Origin: an uncultured Pseudomonadota bacterium | GTDB lineage: Bacteria > Pseudomonadota > Alphaproteobacteria > RF32 > CAG-239 | Length of the DNA stretch: 52,686 nucleotides | Direction: 5' to 3' | Assembly: GCA_902793695.1 (NCBI GenBank) | Contig: CADBEI010000022.1 | Span: 1-52,686, forward strand | Made by a program: the position numbers and the translations under genes | In this document: positions 8,919-17,000 of the stretch, piece by piece | Layout of the letters: each line of letters begins with the position of its first letter | Position numbering within the stretch: the first letter of the stretch is position 1 | The notes under the pieces: generated by a model | Database searches by the model: none | The model's input: the letters and a program-made list of their open reading frames with translations, nothing else | Told to the model about the DNA's origin: nothing

Positions 8919-9554
8919 ATGAAAAAATTGATGTTATGTTTAATGGCTTTAGGCATACTTAACGGCTGTGCAACCGATGCTTATACCGGCGAAAGCAAAG
9001 TGGCAAAAACCGCGTGGGGCACGGGTATCGGTGCGGCGGTAGGTGCCGGTGTCGGTGCTTTAGTCGGCGGTGAGAAAGGCGCATTAATCGGTGCCGGTAT
9101 CGGCGGTGCGGCCGGCGCGGCTACCGGTGGCTATATGGATATTCAGGAAAGCAAACTGCGTCAAAAGCTTGCCGGAACCGGTGTGCAGGTGGCACGTGAC
9201 GGCGACAACATTCGCCTGATTATGCCGAACAGTATTACTTTTGACACCAACAACGACGTAATGAAAACTTCTGCCAATGCGGTGCTTGATTCGGTAGCGG
9301 AAGTGGCAAAGGAATATGACAAAACAAAGTTGCAAATCATCGGTCACACCGACAGTACCGGTAATGATAAAATCAACAATCCGCTCTCCGAACGTCGGGC
9401 GCGCACGGTTGCCAATTATTTAGCCATGCGCGGTGTTGCCGCTTCTCGTTTGTATGCGGCCGGTGCCGGTTCCAAACAACCGATTGCATCCAATGATACG
9501 GAAGCCGGTAGGGCACAGAATAGGCGTGTGGAAATCTACCTCATCCAAAATTAA
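8919..9554 (+). CDS. OmpA-family lipoprotein with glycine zipper (YiaD-like)
   Basis: The N-terminus is a lipoprotein signal with lipobox LNGC (Cys17). A Gly/Ala-rich zipper segment (about residues 34-70, GIGAAVGAGVGALVGG type) follows. The C-terminal OmpA domain (about 95-210) has the peptidoglycan-binding pattern IIGHTDSTGNDKINNPLSERRA and the closing NRRVEIYL. Proteins of this layout anchor the outer membrane to peptidoglycan. The gene begins 11 bases after valS with an AAGGAG site and is probably co-transcribed. Its stop codon overlaps the left end of a palindromic repeat cluster (9553-9876). Confidence 0.88.
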   Translation: MKKLMLCLMALGILNGCATDAYTGESKVAKTAWGTGIGAAVGAGVGALVGGEKGALIGAGIGGAAGAATGGYMDIQESKLRQKLAGTGVQVARDGDNIRLIMPNSITFDTNNDVMKTSANAVLDSVAEVAKEYDKTKLQIIGHTDSTGNDKINNPLSERRARTVANYLAMRGVAASRLYAAGAGSKQPIASNDTEAGRAQNRRVEIYLIQN

Positions 9555-9876
9555 AAATCCGTATAATGGGTAACTACTTGGGGTTTTTCTCCTCGTGTAC
9601 TTTTTGTGTACACGTCGTTGAAAAACCCCTTCGTATTTACCGCATTCTCCGGATTTTTAGCAAGTCGGTGTCTGTTGGCTCGTGTACTTTTTGTGTATAC
9701 TGCACCAACCTGCTTACTGCGTATTTACCGCATTATCCGGATTTTTACAGGTGCCGTGCATATTGGCTTATGTACCTTTTGTGTACACCGCGCCAACCCG
9801 CTTACTGCGTATTTACCGCATTCTCCGGATTTTTAGCAAGTCGGTGTCTGTTGGCTCGTGTACTTTTTGTGTACAC
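9553..9876 (+). repeat. palindromic repeat cluster 1 (one full element plus three partial units)
   Basis: The full element (9553-9657) opens with AAAAATCCGTATAATGG and closes with GCATTCTCCGGATTTTT, imperfect inverted ends. Inside, GGGGTTTTTC (9580-9589) pairs with GAAAAACCCC (9620-9629), and GTGTAC (9595-9600) pairs with GTACAC (9608-9613). Partial units of roughly 90 bases follow. Each carries a GTAC...GTAC core, most inside a TTGG/CCAA stem, and a tail like TTACTGCGTATTTACCGCATT-CTCCGGATTTTT. Related copies lie at 12933 and 41273. Reading frames cross the cluster but show only repeat-derived sequence, so I do not call genes here. Confidence 0.85.
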
Positions 9877-9879
9877 GTC

Positions 9880-9960
9880 GCCGGAGGAACAAAAACAGCA
9901 TTTAGAGGTTGTTTTTCTTCCTCCGGCTCTTCGGAATGACGAGTCTGATTCTGTTCCGAA
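9880..9960 (+). other. two long hairpins in the intergenic stretch before the lipoprotein gene
   Basis: An 18-bp stem with one mismatch (9880-9897 against 9910-9927; GCCGGAGGAA with TTCCTCCGGC at its base) is followed by a second hairpin closing TTCGGAA with TTCCGAA (9929-9960). Neither is followed directly by a good T run. They adjoin the palindrome cluster and may be part of the same insertion. Confidence 0.6.
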
Positions 9961-9980
9961 ATAAAAAATAAAAAAAAGAC

Positions 9981-10009
9981 TTGACAAAAAAATCGGGGAG
10001 GGGTAAACT
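9981..10009 (+). promoter_or_regulatory. sigma70-type promoter for the unknown lipoprotein
   Basis: TTGACA (9981-9986), a 17-base spacer and TAAACT (10004-10009) stand about 38 bases before the ATG at 10047. The same TTGACA/TAAACT pair occurs before the giant gene at 14013. Confidence 0.7.
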
Positions 10010-10046
10010 GAAAGCATAATATAATCATTTACGAAAGGAGTAGGTC

Positions 10047-10859
10047 ATGAGTAAAAAGGATGATATTCTGGGCAAAAAGGCCAGTAACAAATTAAGAAAA
10101 ATTGCCCTCGGAGCAACCTTGGGTGTATCTGCGCTTTTTATGGGTTCGTGTTCAAGTGAAAATAAAGGAAATGAAGACGACAGTGGAAAAAGATTTGAGA
10201 AATTTGTAGAATTGGCACGTGAAGATATTAAGAATGGTGTTGAGGTCTTTCGTGCTGACCCGGAATACTATAAAGCCAAAGACTTTGTTATAAGAGAGGA
10301 AGAACAAAAGCAAAAACAAGAGGTCGTGGCAAAAATCAAGCAAATTGAAGCGGCCGGTATTCCGACGGTTAAAAAAGATAAAGACGGTAATGTGGTCGAA
10401 ATCTTGTCAGAAATAGATGAATCGCTCAGTTATCATGTGGATAAAGATAGTGTCGTGAAAGATTATACTTATAAAAACCCTCAGTATATGAAGGCACATC
10501 GTGAAGCTTATTCTGAAAAAGTATACATTCATAACGGCGAAAAAAATAAAGGGATAACAGAACGCAGTTTGAGAGAAATTCGTCATCCGGAACGAGAATA
10601 TGACACAACGCCGGTTTCATTAATCGGGGGCGATATTGAAGGTGTCAAAACTTATCATTTTGATCTTTCTACGAGGGCTCCGACTAAACGGATAGAAGCA
10701 AACGGCGATACTGTTATAATAACTCATACTAAAGAGTTTGATGATATTGGCTATGATAAAGCGCATCTGAAATTCAAATATAAACTTAAAGAGCAGACTA
10801 AGGTTAAGAATAATATAAAAGCTCAACCGACGGCACGTCGCGGCGGTCGCAACAGCTAG
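10047..10859 (+). CDS. predicted lipoprotein of unknown function, 270 aa
   Basis: A long basic N-region (about 20 residues) precedes a hydrophobic stretch and a lipobox, MGSC, giving a lipidated Cys at 35. The mature protein is hydrophilic and rich in Lys, Glu and Asp, with a basic tail (TARRGGRNS). I recognise no family. The unusually long n-region could mean the true start is internal, but AAAGGAG lies eight bases before this ATG and no better internal start is seen. The gene has its own TTGACA/TAAACT promoter and a terminator immediately downstream, so it is a single-gene unit. Confidence 0.65.
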   Translation: MSKKDDILGKKASNKLRKIALGATLGVSALFMGSCSSENKGNEDDSGKRFEKFVELAREDIKNGVEVFRADPEYYKAKDFVIREEEQKQKQEVVAKIKQIEAAGIPTVKKDKDGNVVEILSEIDESLSYHVDKDSVVKDYTYKNPQYMKAHREAYSEKVYIHNGEKNKGITERSLREIRHPEREYDTTPVSLIGGDIEGVKTYHFDLSTRAPTKRIEANGDTVIITHTKEFDDIGYDKAHLKFKYKLKEQTKVKNNIKAQPTARRGGRNS

Positions 10860-10879
10860 GTTTTATCTGCCGATTTATA

Positions 10880-10908
10880 AAAACCGTCTCAAAAGAGGCG
10901 GTTTTTTT
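10880..10908 (+). terminator. intrinsic terminator after the unknown lipoprotein
   Basis: AAACCGTCTC and GAGGCGGTTT pair around an AAAA loop (one G-T pair), followed by seven T residues. Confidence 0.88.
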
Positions 10909-10959
10909 ACTTTATATATAACAGCTCCACAAAAAAATATAAAAAAAATTGCGGCCGCA

Positions 10960-10988
10960 CTTGCATAGATAAAATTTGCTCCCTATAT
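10960..10988 (+). promoter_or_regulatory. RpoH (sigma32) heat-shock promoter of dnaK
   Basis: CTTG (10960-10963), an 18-base spacer and CCTATAT (10982-10988) match the alphaproteobacterial RpoH pattern CTTG-N17/18-CYTATNT. The site is 33 bases ahead of the dnaK ATG. Heat-shock control is established for dnaK generally; here it follows from the match. Confidence 0.75.
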
Positions 10989-11021
10989 ACTCCTTTAGAA
11001 AGAAAAAGGAGGATTTATATT

Positions 11022-12932
11022 ATGAGTAATAAAGTTATAGGCATTGACTTGGGTACAACCAACTCTTGTTTTGCCGTTATGGATGGCAAAGATGCCAAAG
11101 TTTTGGAAAATTCCGAGGGTGCAAGAACCACCCCTTCAATGGTGGCGTTTACCGACACCGAGCGTTTGGTCGGATATCCGGCAAAGCGTCAGGCGGTTAC
11201 CAATCCGGAAAATACATTGTTTGCCATTAAGCGTTTAATCGGCCGTCGTTATGATTCGGCGGAAGTCAGCAAATTTAAGGAACATTCGCCGTTTAAAATT
11301 ATTTCCGGCGACAACGGCGACGCGTGGGTAGAGGCTAAAGGGCAAAAATATGCTCCTTCGCAGATTTCCGCGTTTGTTTTGCAAAAAATCAAAGAATATG
11401 CCGAGAGTTATTTGGGCGAAACCATTGACAAGGCCGTGATTACGGTGCCGGCATATTTTAACGATTCGCAACGTCAGGCCACTAAAGATGCCGGTAAAAT
11501 TGCCGGTTTGGAAGTTTTGCGTATCATCAATGAGCCGACCGCGGCCGCACTTGCTTACGGTATGGATAAAAAAGCGTCCGGAACCATTGTGGTATATGAC
11601 TTGGGCGGCGGTACGTTCGATGTTTCCATTTTGGAAATCGGCGACGGCGTATTTGAAGTAAAGGCCACCAACGGCGATACCTTCTTGGGTGGTGAAGACT
11701 TTGACCAACGTATCGTAAATTATTTGGCTGATGAGTTTAAAAAAGAGCAGGGTATTGATTTGCGTTCCGACAGACTTGCTTTGCAACGTTTGAAAGAAGC
11801 GGCTGAAAAAGCTAAAATCGAACTATCTTCCACCACGCAGACCGATGTTAACCTGCCGTTTATTACGGCGGACAGCTCGGGCGCTAAACACTTGAATATT
11901 AAGTTAACTCGCGCCAAATTGGAATCATTGGTAGAAGATTTGATTGAAAAAACTGCGGAACCTTGCAAAAAAGCTTTGGCCGATGCCGGTTTAAAAGCAA
12001 GCGACATCAGCGAAGTTATCTTGGTCGGCGGTATGACGCGTATGCCGAAAGTTCAGGAAAAAGTTAAGGAAATCTTCGGCAAAGAGCCGCATAAGGGCGT
12101 TAACCCTGATGAAGTTGTTGCCGTCGGTGCCGCTATTCAGGGCGGTGTGTTGATGGGCGACGTTAAAGACGTGTTGCTTTTGGATGTTACTCCGCTGTCG
12201 CTCGGTATTGAAACGTTGGGCGGTGTGTTTACTCGCTTGATTGACCGTAACACCACCATTCCGACCAGAAAGAGCCAAGTATTTTCAACGGCCGAAGACG
12301 GACAAACCGCGGTTACCATTCGCGTATTCCAAGGCGAACGTGAAATTGCCGCACATAACAAGCTTTTGGGACAGTTTGATTTGGTTGGTATTCCGCCGGC
12401 ACCGCGCGGTATGCCGCAAATTGAAGTTACTTTCGATATTGATGCCAACGGTATTGTGAATGTTTCGGCCAAAGATAAAGCCACCAACAAAGAACAAGCC
12501 ATTCGCATTCAGGCTTCAGGCGGTTTGAGCGACGACGAAATCAACAAGATGGTGAAAGACGCCGAAGCCAATGCCGAAGCCGATAAACAGCGTAAGGAAC
12601 TGGTGGAAGCCAAGAATCATGCCGAAGGTCTGGTTCACGAGGTTGAGAAGAACCTTAAGGAATACGGCGACAAGGTTTCTTCAGCGGAAAAAGACGCCAT
12701 TAATAAGGCTTTGGAAGATACCAAGGCGGCGATGGAAAAAGAAAATCTCGAAGATTTGAAGTCTAAAACAGATGCGTTGATGCAAGCTTCAATGAAACTC
12801 GGCGAAGCTATGTATAAATCGCAACAAGCTCAAGGTGCAACAGGCGCCCAACAGGGTGCCGATGCCGGTGCCGCTTCATCCGACAACAAGGATGAGGGGG
12901 TGGTTGATGCCGACTTCGAAGAAGTAAAGTAA
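11022..12932 (+). CDS. dnaK: molecular chaperone DnaK (Hsp70)
   Basis: DnaK binds exposed hydrophobic segments of client proteins in an ATP-driven cycle with DnaJ and GrpE. The 636-residue product has normal length. The nucleotide-binding domain opens with [10 protein letters not shown] (about residues 6-15) and contains [14 protein letters not shown]. The substrate-binding domain and lid follow, ending in a Gly/Ala/Gln-rich linker and an acidic [11 protein letters not shown] tail. A strong AAGGAGG ribosome site precedes the ATG. No dnaJ or grpE is adjacent, unlike the common dnaK-dnaJ order. A palindromic repeat starts directly after the stop codon. Confidence 0.98.
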   Translation: MSNKVIGIDLGTTNSCFAVMDGKDAKVLENSEGARTTPSMVAFTDTERLVGYPAKRQAVTNPENTLFAIKRLIGRRYDSAEVSKFKEHSPFKIISGDNGDAWVEAKGQKYAPSQISAFVLQKIKEYAESYLGETIDKAVITVPAYFNDSQRQATKDAGKIAGLEVLRIINEPTAAALAYGMDKKASGTIVVYDLGGGTFDVSILEIGDGVFEVKATNGDTFLGGEDFDQRIVNYLADEFKKEQGIDLRSDRLALQRLKEAAEKAKIELSSTTQTDVNLPFITADSSGAKHLNIKLTRAKLESLVEDLIEKTAEPCKKALADAGLKASDISEVILVGGMTRMPKVQEKVKEIFGKEPHKGVNPDEVVAVGAAIQGGVLMGDVKDVLLLDVTPLSLGIETLGGVFTRLIDRNTTIPTRKSQVFSTAEDGQTAVTIRVFQGEREIAAHNKLLGQFDLVGIPPAPRGMPQIEVTFDIDANGIVNVSAKDKATNKEQAIRIQASGGLSDDEINKMVKDAEANAEADKQRKELVEAKNHAEGLVHEVEKNLKEYGDKVSSAEKDAINKALEDTKAAMEKENLEDLKSKTDALMQASMKLGEAMYKSQQAQGATGAQQGADAGAASSDNKDEGVVDADFEEVK

Positions 12933-13113
12933 AAAAAACTCGTCTAATGGTCTGCTAATCAAAGGCTTTTTCCCTTATGTACTACTTTGTACACTACGGG
13001 AAAAAGCCTTTTTCTATCAGACTCATTATCCGCGGTTTTAGCGCAATTTCTTATGCTTTGTCGTCGAAATCCCTCTTCTTATTAACGCAATTATCCGAGT
13101 TTTTAGCGCGCTG
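12933..13113 (+). repeat. palindromic repeat element 2, downstream of dnaK
   Basis: AAAGGCTTTTTCCC (12961-12974) pairs perfectly with GGGAAAAAGCCTTT (12998-13011), enclosing TGTAC/GTACA. The outer arms TAATGGTCTG (12945-12954) and CAGACTCATTA (13018-13028) also pair with one bulge. The overall layout equals that of the elements at 9553 and 41273, but the stem letters differ. A degenerate partial unit follows (ATTATCCGAGTTTTTAGC near 13090-13107). The element may act as the dnaK terminator. Confidence 0.8.
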
Positions 13114-13177
13114 TGCCTTTTTTATTTATTGAAATTGTAGGTTTTGCGCATATTTTCGTTCTGAAAAGGAGGATAAT

Positions 13178-13870
13178 ATGTCAAAAGTATGGAAATATGA
13201 TTATGCCAGCCGCTGCGATTGTGCCGATGACGACAACTGCGGATGTACTTCCCCCGGCAATTTGGGGCGCAGTTATGTGGCGGAAAATCTCATAACCGAA
13301 ACTTGTACGCCGGTCGGGGTCGGCAGCCAAGCCCTTAATTTCAGCGCGCCGGCGGTTTTTGCCGATAACACAATCAGCGACAGTTTTAATTTTTTTGATT
13401 ATATCAGCAACAGTTATGCGTTGCTTGTGTTTTATCTGGCGGATTTTTCGGCGGTGTGCCCGCTGGAAATCAGCAATTTTAATCAGGCTTACGAAACATT
13501 TGCCAATCGCGGAGTAAAACTGGTGGCGGTCAGCGTTGATTCTGTGGCGGCGCATGCGGCTTGGCGCAAGATGTCACTGGCCGACGGCGGTATCGGGCAG
13601 GTGGGTTTTCCTTTGGTATCGGATATCAATAAACAAATCAGCCGCGGGTACGGGGTTCTGCGTGCCGACGGTATGGCGCAACGGGCAACTTTTTTAATTG
13701 ACCGCAACTATACCGTTCGCTATCAGGCGGTATATGACAAAGAAATGGAGCGCAGCGTCGATGAAACTTTGCGAATTATCGATAAATTGCTGGCGTTGGA
13801 CGAGGCAATATGCCGCGGTTTGGGGTGTTTAATGCGCCCGCAAACGGCAACGAATAATCTGACAATTTAA
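13178..13870 (+). CDS. peroxiredoxin (AhpC/TSA family) with cysteine-rich N-terminal extension
   Basis: Peroxiredoxins reduce H2O2 and organic peroxides through a peroxidatic cysteine. Here that residue is Cys94 in ADFSAVCPLEISNF, matching the DFTFVCPTEI consensus. The thioredoxin fold runs to about residue 200 and includes the VKLVAVSVDS and GVLRADGMAQRATFLID blocks of AhpC-like enzymes. Two features are odd. Residues 1-45 form an extension with five cysteines (13, 15, 21, 23, 43) arranged CxC...CxC. The usual C-terminal resolving VCP motif is replaced by a Cys212/Cys217 pair. A GGAGG ribosome site precedes the ATG and a terminator follows. Peroxidase activity is likely; the extension could bind metal or resolve disulfides (inference). 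Confidence 0.82.
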   Translation: MSKVWKYDYASRCDCADDDNCGCTSPGNLGRSYVAENLITETCTPVGVGSQALNFSAPAVFADNTISDSFNFFDYISNSYALLVFYLADFSAVCPLEISNFNQAYETFANRGVKLVAVSVDSVAAHAAWRKMSLADGGIGQVGFPLVSDINKQISRGYGVLRADGMAQRATFLIDRNYTVRYQAVYDKEMERSVDETLRIIDKLLALDEAICRGLGCLMRPQTATNNLTI

Positions 13871-13886
13871 CAAAATTTTACATCAG

Positions 13887-13912
13887 CGGCGGAGTAAATT
13901 CGCCGTTTTTTA
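13887..13912 (+). terminator. intrinsic terminator after the peroxiredoxin
   Basis: CGGCG (13887-13891) pairs with CGCCG (13901-13905), followed by a T run. The stem is short but GC-rich and well placed. Confidence 0.65.
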
Positions 13913-13950
13913 TTGTCACAAAAATTTAACATAATATTTTGCGAAAATAT

Positions 13951-13978
13951 TTGACAAAACACAAAAATATGCTAAACT
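13951..13978 (+). promoter_or_regulatory. sigma70-type promoter for the giant repeat protein
   Basis: TTGACA (13951-13956), a 16-base spacer and TAAACT (13973-13978) lie 34 bases before the ATG at 14013. Confidence 0.7.
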
Positions 13979-14012
13979 GAACGTATAGATTTATATATTC
14001 AGGAGAACGACC

Positions 14013-17000
14013 ATGGCTATTTATAATAATTTTTCCGATGTTAAGGATAATGCGGAATTTTTAGACTTTATTCAAAAAGAATTCGGAATTGCAAACTTGT
14101 CGCAAATTGCTGACTATGAGCAAACTGCGCTGTTGATGAGCTTTAAAAGTCACGCTAATGATTTAAGCGATGCGGATATTGCTTTTATTGAAGAGATAAG
14201 AGCCGCCAATAACAAGGAAGATATGGAAGCATTGACTGCCACAGAACTCAGTACTATACGCAGTTTTGATCAGCTTTCTCCGGCTCAGCAGACTTATATT
14301 TCCGTTAAGACCTATGATGCCAAAGACAAAGGTATTTCTCTTGAACAAATTACAAACGATTTGCAAAAAAGAGGTCTGACAAATATTCGTGAGCAATACG
14401 AACTCGCCGATATTGAGTTTTATGATTTTTTGCGCAACACGACTTTACGTCATCGGAGTGATGAATTAGATAAATTGGCGCAGGAAAAATACGGCAGGGC
14501 GTTTAATAAGCTGGGCACAGACGATATGCAAGCTGTTATCAGACAAGAGCTTGAAGCAGAGAGATTTGATATCAATGAATTACGGTACGTTTATGATAAT
14601 ATGACTCCGGAAAGACGGGTAGAAGTGATTGCGTGGATGAAAAAACTTGATGCAGAAACGGAAGAACTCTTAAAAGAAGAACAAGAACTTAATGACTTAC
14701 AGCCGGAAAATACTTCGGATAATGAAGTAGAGAAAATAAATAAGCCGATTGATAATTCCTTCAAAACCAAAGCTGATGTGTACGACGCGTTTCATCAGTT
14801 GGCAACCGAAGTTCAGGAAGGCAGTATCGGCGAGGGTGCAAGTCAGGTAAAACAAAAAGAAATTCGCGACTTTATCGCCCGCAAAGAAGCTTATCTCGAC
14901 GCTCATCCGGAAGAAAAAGATGAAGTTAACGGCCAACTCGGTAAATTCCTGAATAACCAAGATCAAGAAAAAATGTTTTACGGTAACGAATTATATACCG
15001 TTGATGACAGTTTTCGTGACACATATCAAAAGGAAGAAATTGACTATGCCGATATGCTGATGGGACGAGGCAGAACACAACCTACACCGCAACCGACACC
15101 TGCGCCGCAACCGGCTCCGACACCTACACCGCAACCGGCTCCTGCACCGCAACCGGTAAACGGCGATAACGGCAGACCTCCGATAACTGTGGGAGTGCTT
15201 CCGAACGACAACGAAAACGACAATGTAAACAGACCGCAACCGGCTCCGACACCTACACCGCAACCGGCTCCTGCGCCGCAACCGGTAAACGGCGATAACG
15301 GCAACAACCAAGGTGATGATTTTGTTTTTGAGGATGTGTATGAAAATGGCCGCATCAGAAGCAAGAACTCCGATGAAAATGATAATCTTCTGGATTATAT
15401 CCGTATGACCGTGATGGTGGAAAAAGGTTACCTCAAAAAGGAAGATTTGCCGGAAAACCCAGAACAAAATCCGGATAAGGTTATTGAGGTTTTGCAAAAA
15501 ATAAATCTTACCGCAGAACAGAAAAAAGATGTTGACAATGTTATTTTGGATACATTTGTCCGTGATAAGCAACTGTTTGAGGTTATGATGCCGTCAAAAT
15601 TGGCAGAAGCATATACCGGCTATGATGAGCGCATTGAAAATTTGGATAAGCAAATTGCCAAAGAAAAAGATGATGCTAAAAAACAAACACTGGAGGCTCA
15701 GAAAAATCAACTTTCCGCAGATAAGAAAAGAGTTGAGGGCAGAATTGATGAATTGACCGACATGTTGGTTGCGGATACACATCAAAGCAGAGATTTGTTT
15801 TTGGGAGATGTGACCAATGTTGCCGATACTTATGATGGCTATAACAGAATGTTTGCAGCACGTAAAGCGGTTTTGGATGATGTATCTGAAAACGGCTCCG
15901 ATGCCGAAAAGAGTACGGCTCAAGACAGATTGCAAAAGTTAGAAGTCGGTACAAAATCTTTGCAAGAACAGTATAATGAGTATTTGGATGTTTGGAATTT
16001 ATTGGATATAGATGAAAACAGTGCCAAAGCTTTGGATAAGCGTTACGAATCTCTGAATAAGGGACTGAAGGAAATAACCCTTGATAACGAAACGGCAAAG
16101 CTTGTTTCTAACTTTAAGTTTTTGGATGCCGGCGGCAGGCCGGAACCGCAATTCGTTGATGCCGACGGTCATCAAAGCGATGTGTGGAAAGAAGGTTCAA
16201 AAGTTATTGAAGGTAGCAAACTGGATAAAGCAATTACGCTTTCTAAACAACTGTTTACTCAGGCAAATTTGGCGACACAAGATGAATTGACGCCGGAATT
16301 TTTGCAAAAATCCGTAGTTGAATATCTGCCTACCACGTTGCATATTATGCACAATCAGGATATGGGGCTTAAAGATGTTTTAGAGCATCCGAAACGCTTT
16401 ACCGATTCTAAATTCAGAGAGGAATTTATTAATGAGCTGTCGGATATCGAACATCCAATGTCTATTTCCGATATTCGTTTTAAGGCGGCGCAACAAAACA
16501 TAGTTGATATGGCTAATGGTTTCAGAGGAGTTTTGGCAAAACAACTTAAAAACGAAAATGCGCCGATTGTCAATAAAATATGCAATAATATTGAGCCGTT
16601 GGATGCTCGTGCGGCGGCGAGGACAATTAAGACCGTGAACAAAGATACGGTCTGGAGAGATTATGCCAGCAACACTTTGCAAGGCATGGCTGCTTCCGCA
16701 ATCGGTACAGCACGTGTCAAAGGTGCGATGATGTTGGGATCAGCAATGGTTTCCGGTGCGACTGGAATTGCCGCCGGTACGGTTATGTTGGCCGCCAGTG
16801 CCGCCATACCGGTCGGGTTGTCAATCAAACAATATATGTCATGGCGCAAGGAACGAAAAGCCGAGGGTAAATCGACAAAATTTAAAGATATGATTAAAGA
16901 TAAAAACCTGATGGCAACCTTTGCTACCACGGCATTGACTGAAATAGCTGTCGGCGCAGCATTGATTCCGGGAGGTCAGCCGATTGCAATGGTGGCAGGC

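Noticed and set aside
9553..9876. CRISPR array in cluster 1
   Set aside because: Units are palindromic and variable throughout, with no uniform repeat plus unique spacer pattern and no cas genes nearby.
9566..9964. Open frames across palindrome cluster 1 with repeated LARVLFVYT-like strings
   Set aside because: They follow the repeat units, have no ribosome site, and the same strings appear in several frames, so they are by-products of the repeat.
13887..13912. Riboswitch or attenuator before the giant gene
   Set aside because: The short GC stem followed by T directly after the peroxiredoxin stop reads as a terminator, and no further structure precedes the start at 14013.
15044..15572. Minus-strand frames rich in Arg/Cys/Gly opposite the proline-rich spacer
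   Set aside because: These are the antisense reading of the repetitive PTPQPAP codons and lack start signals.
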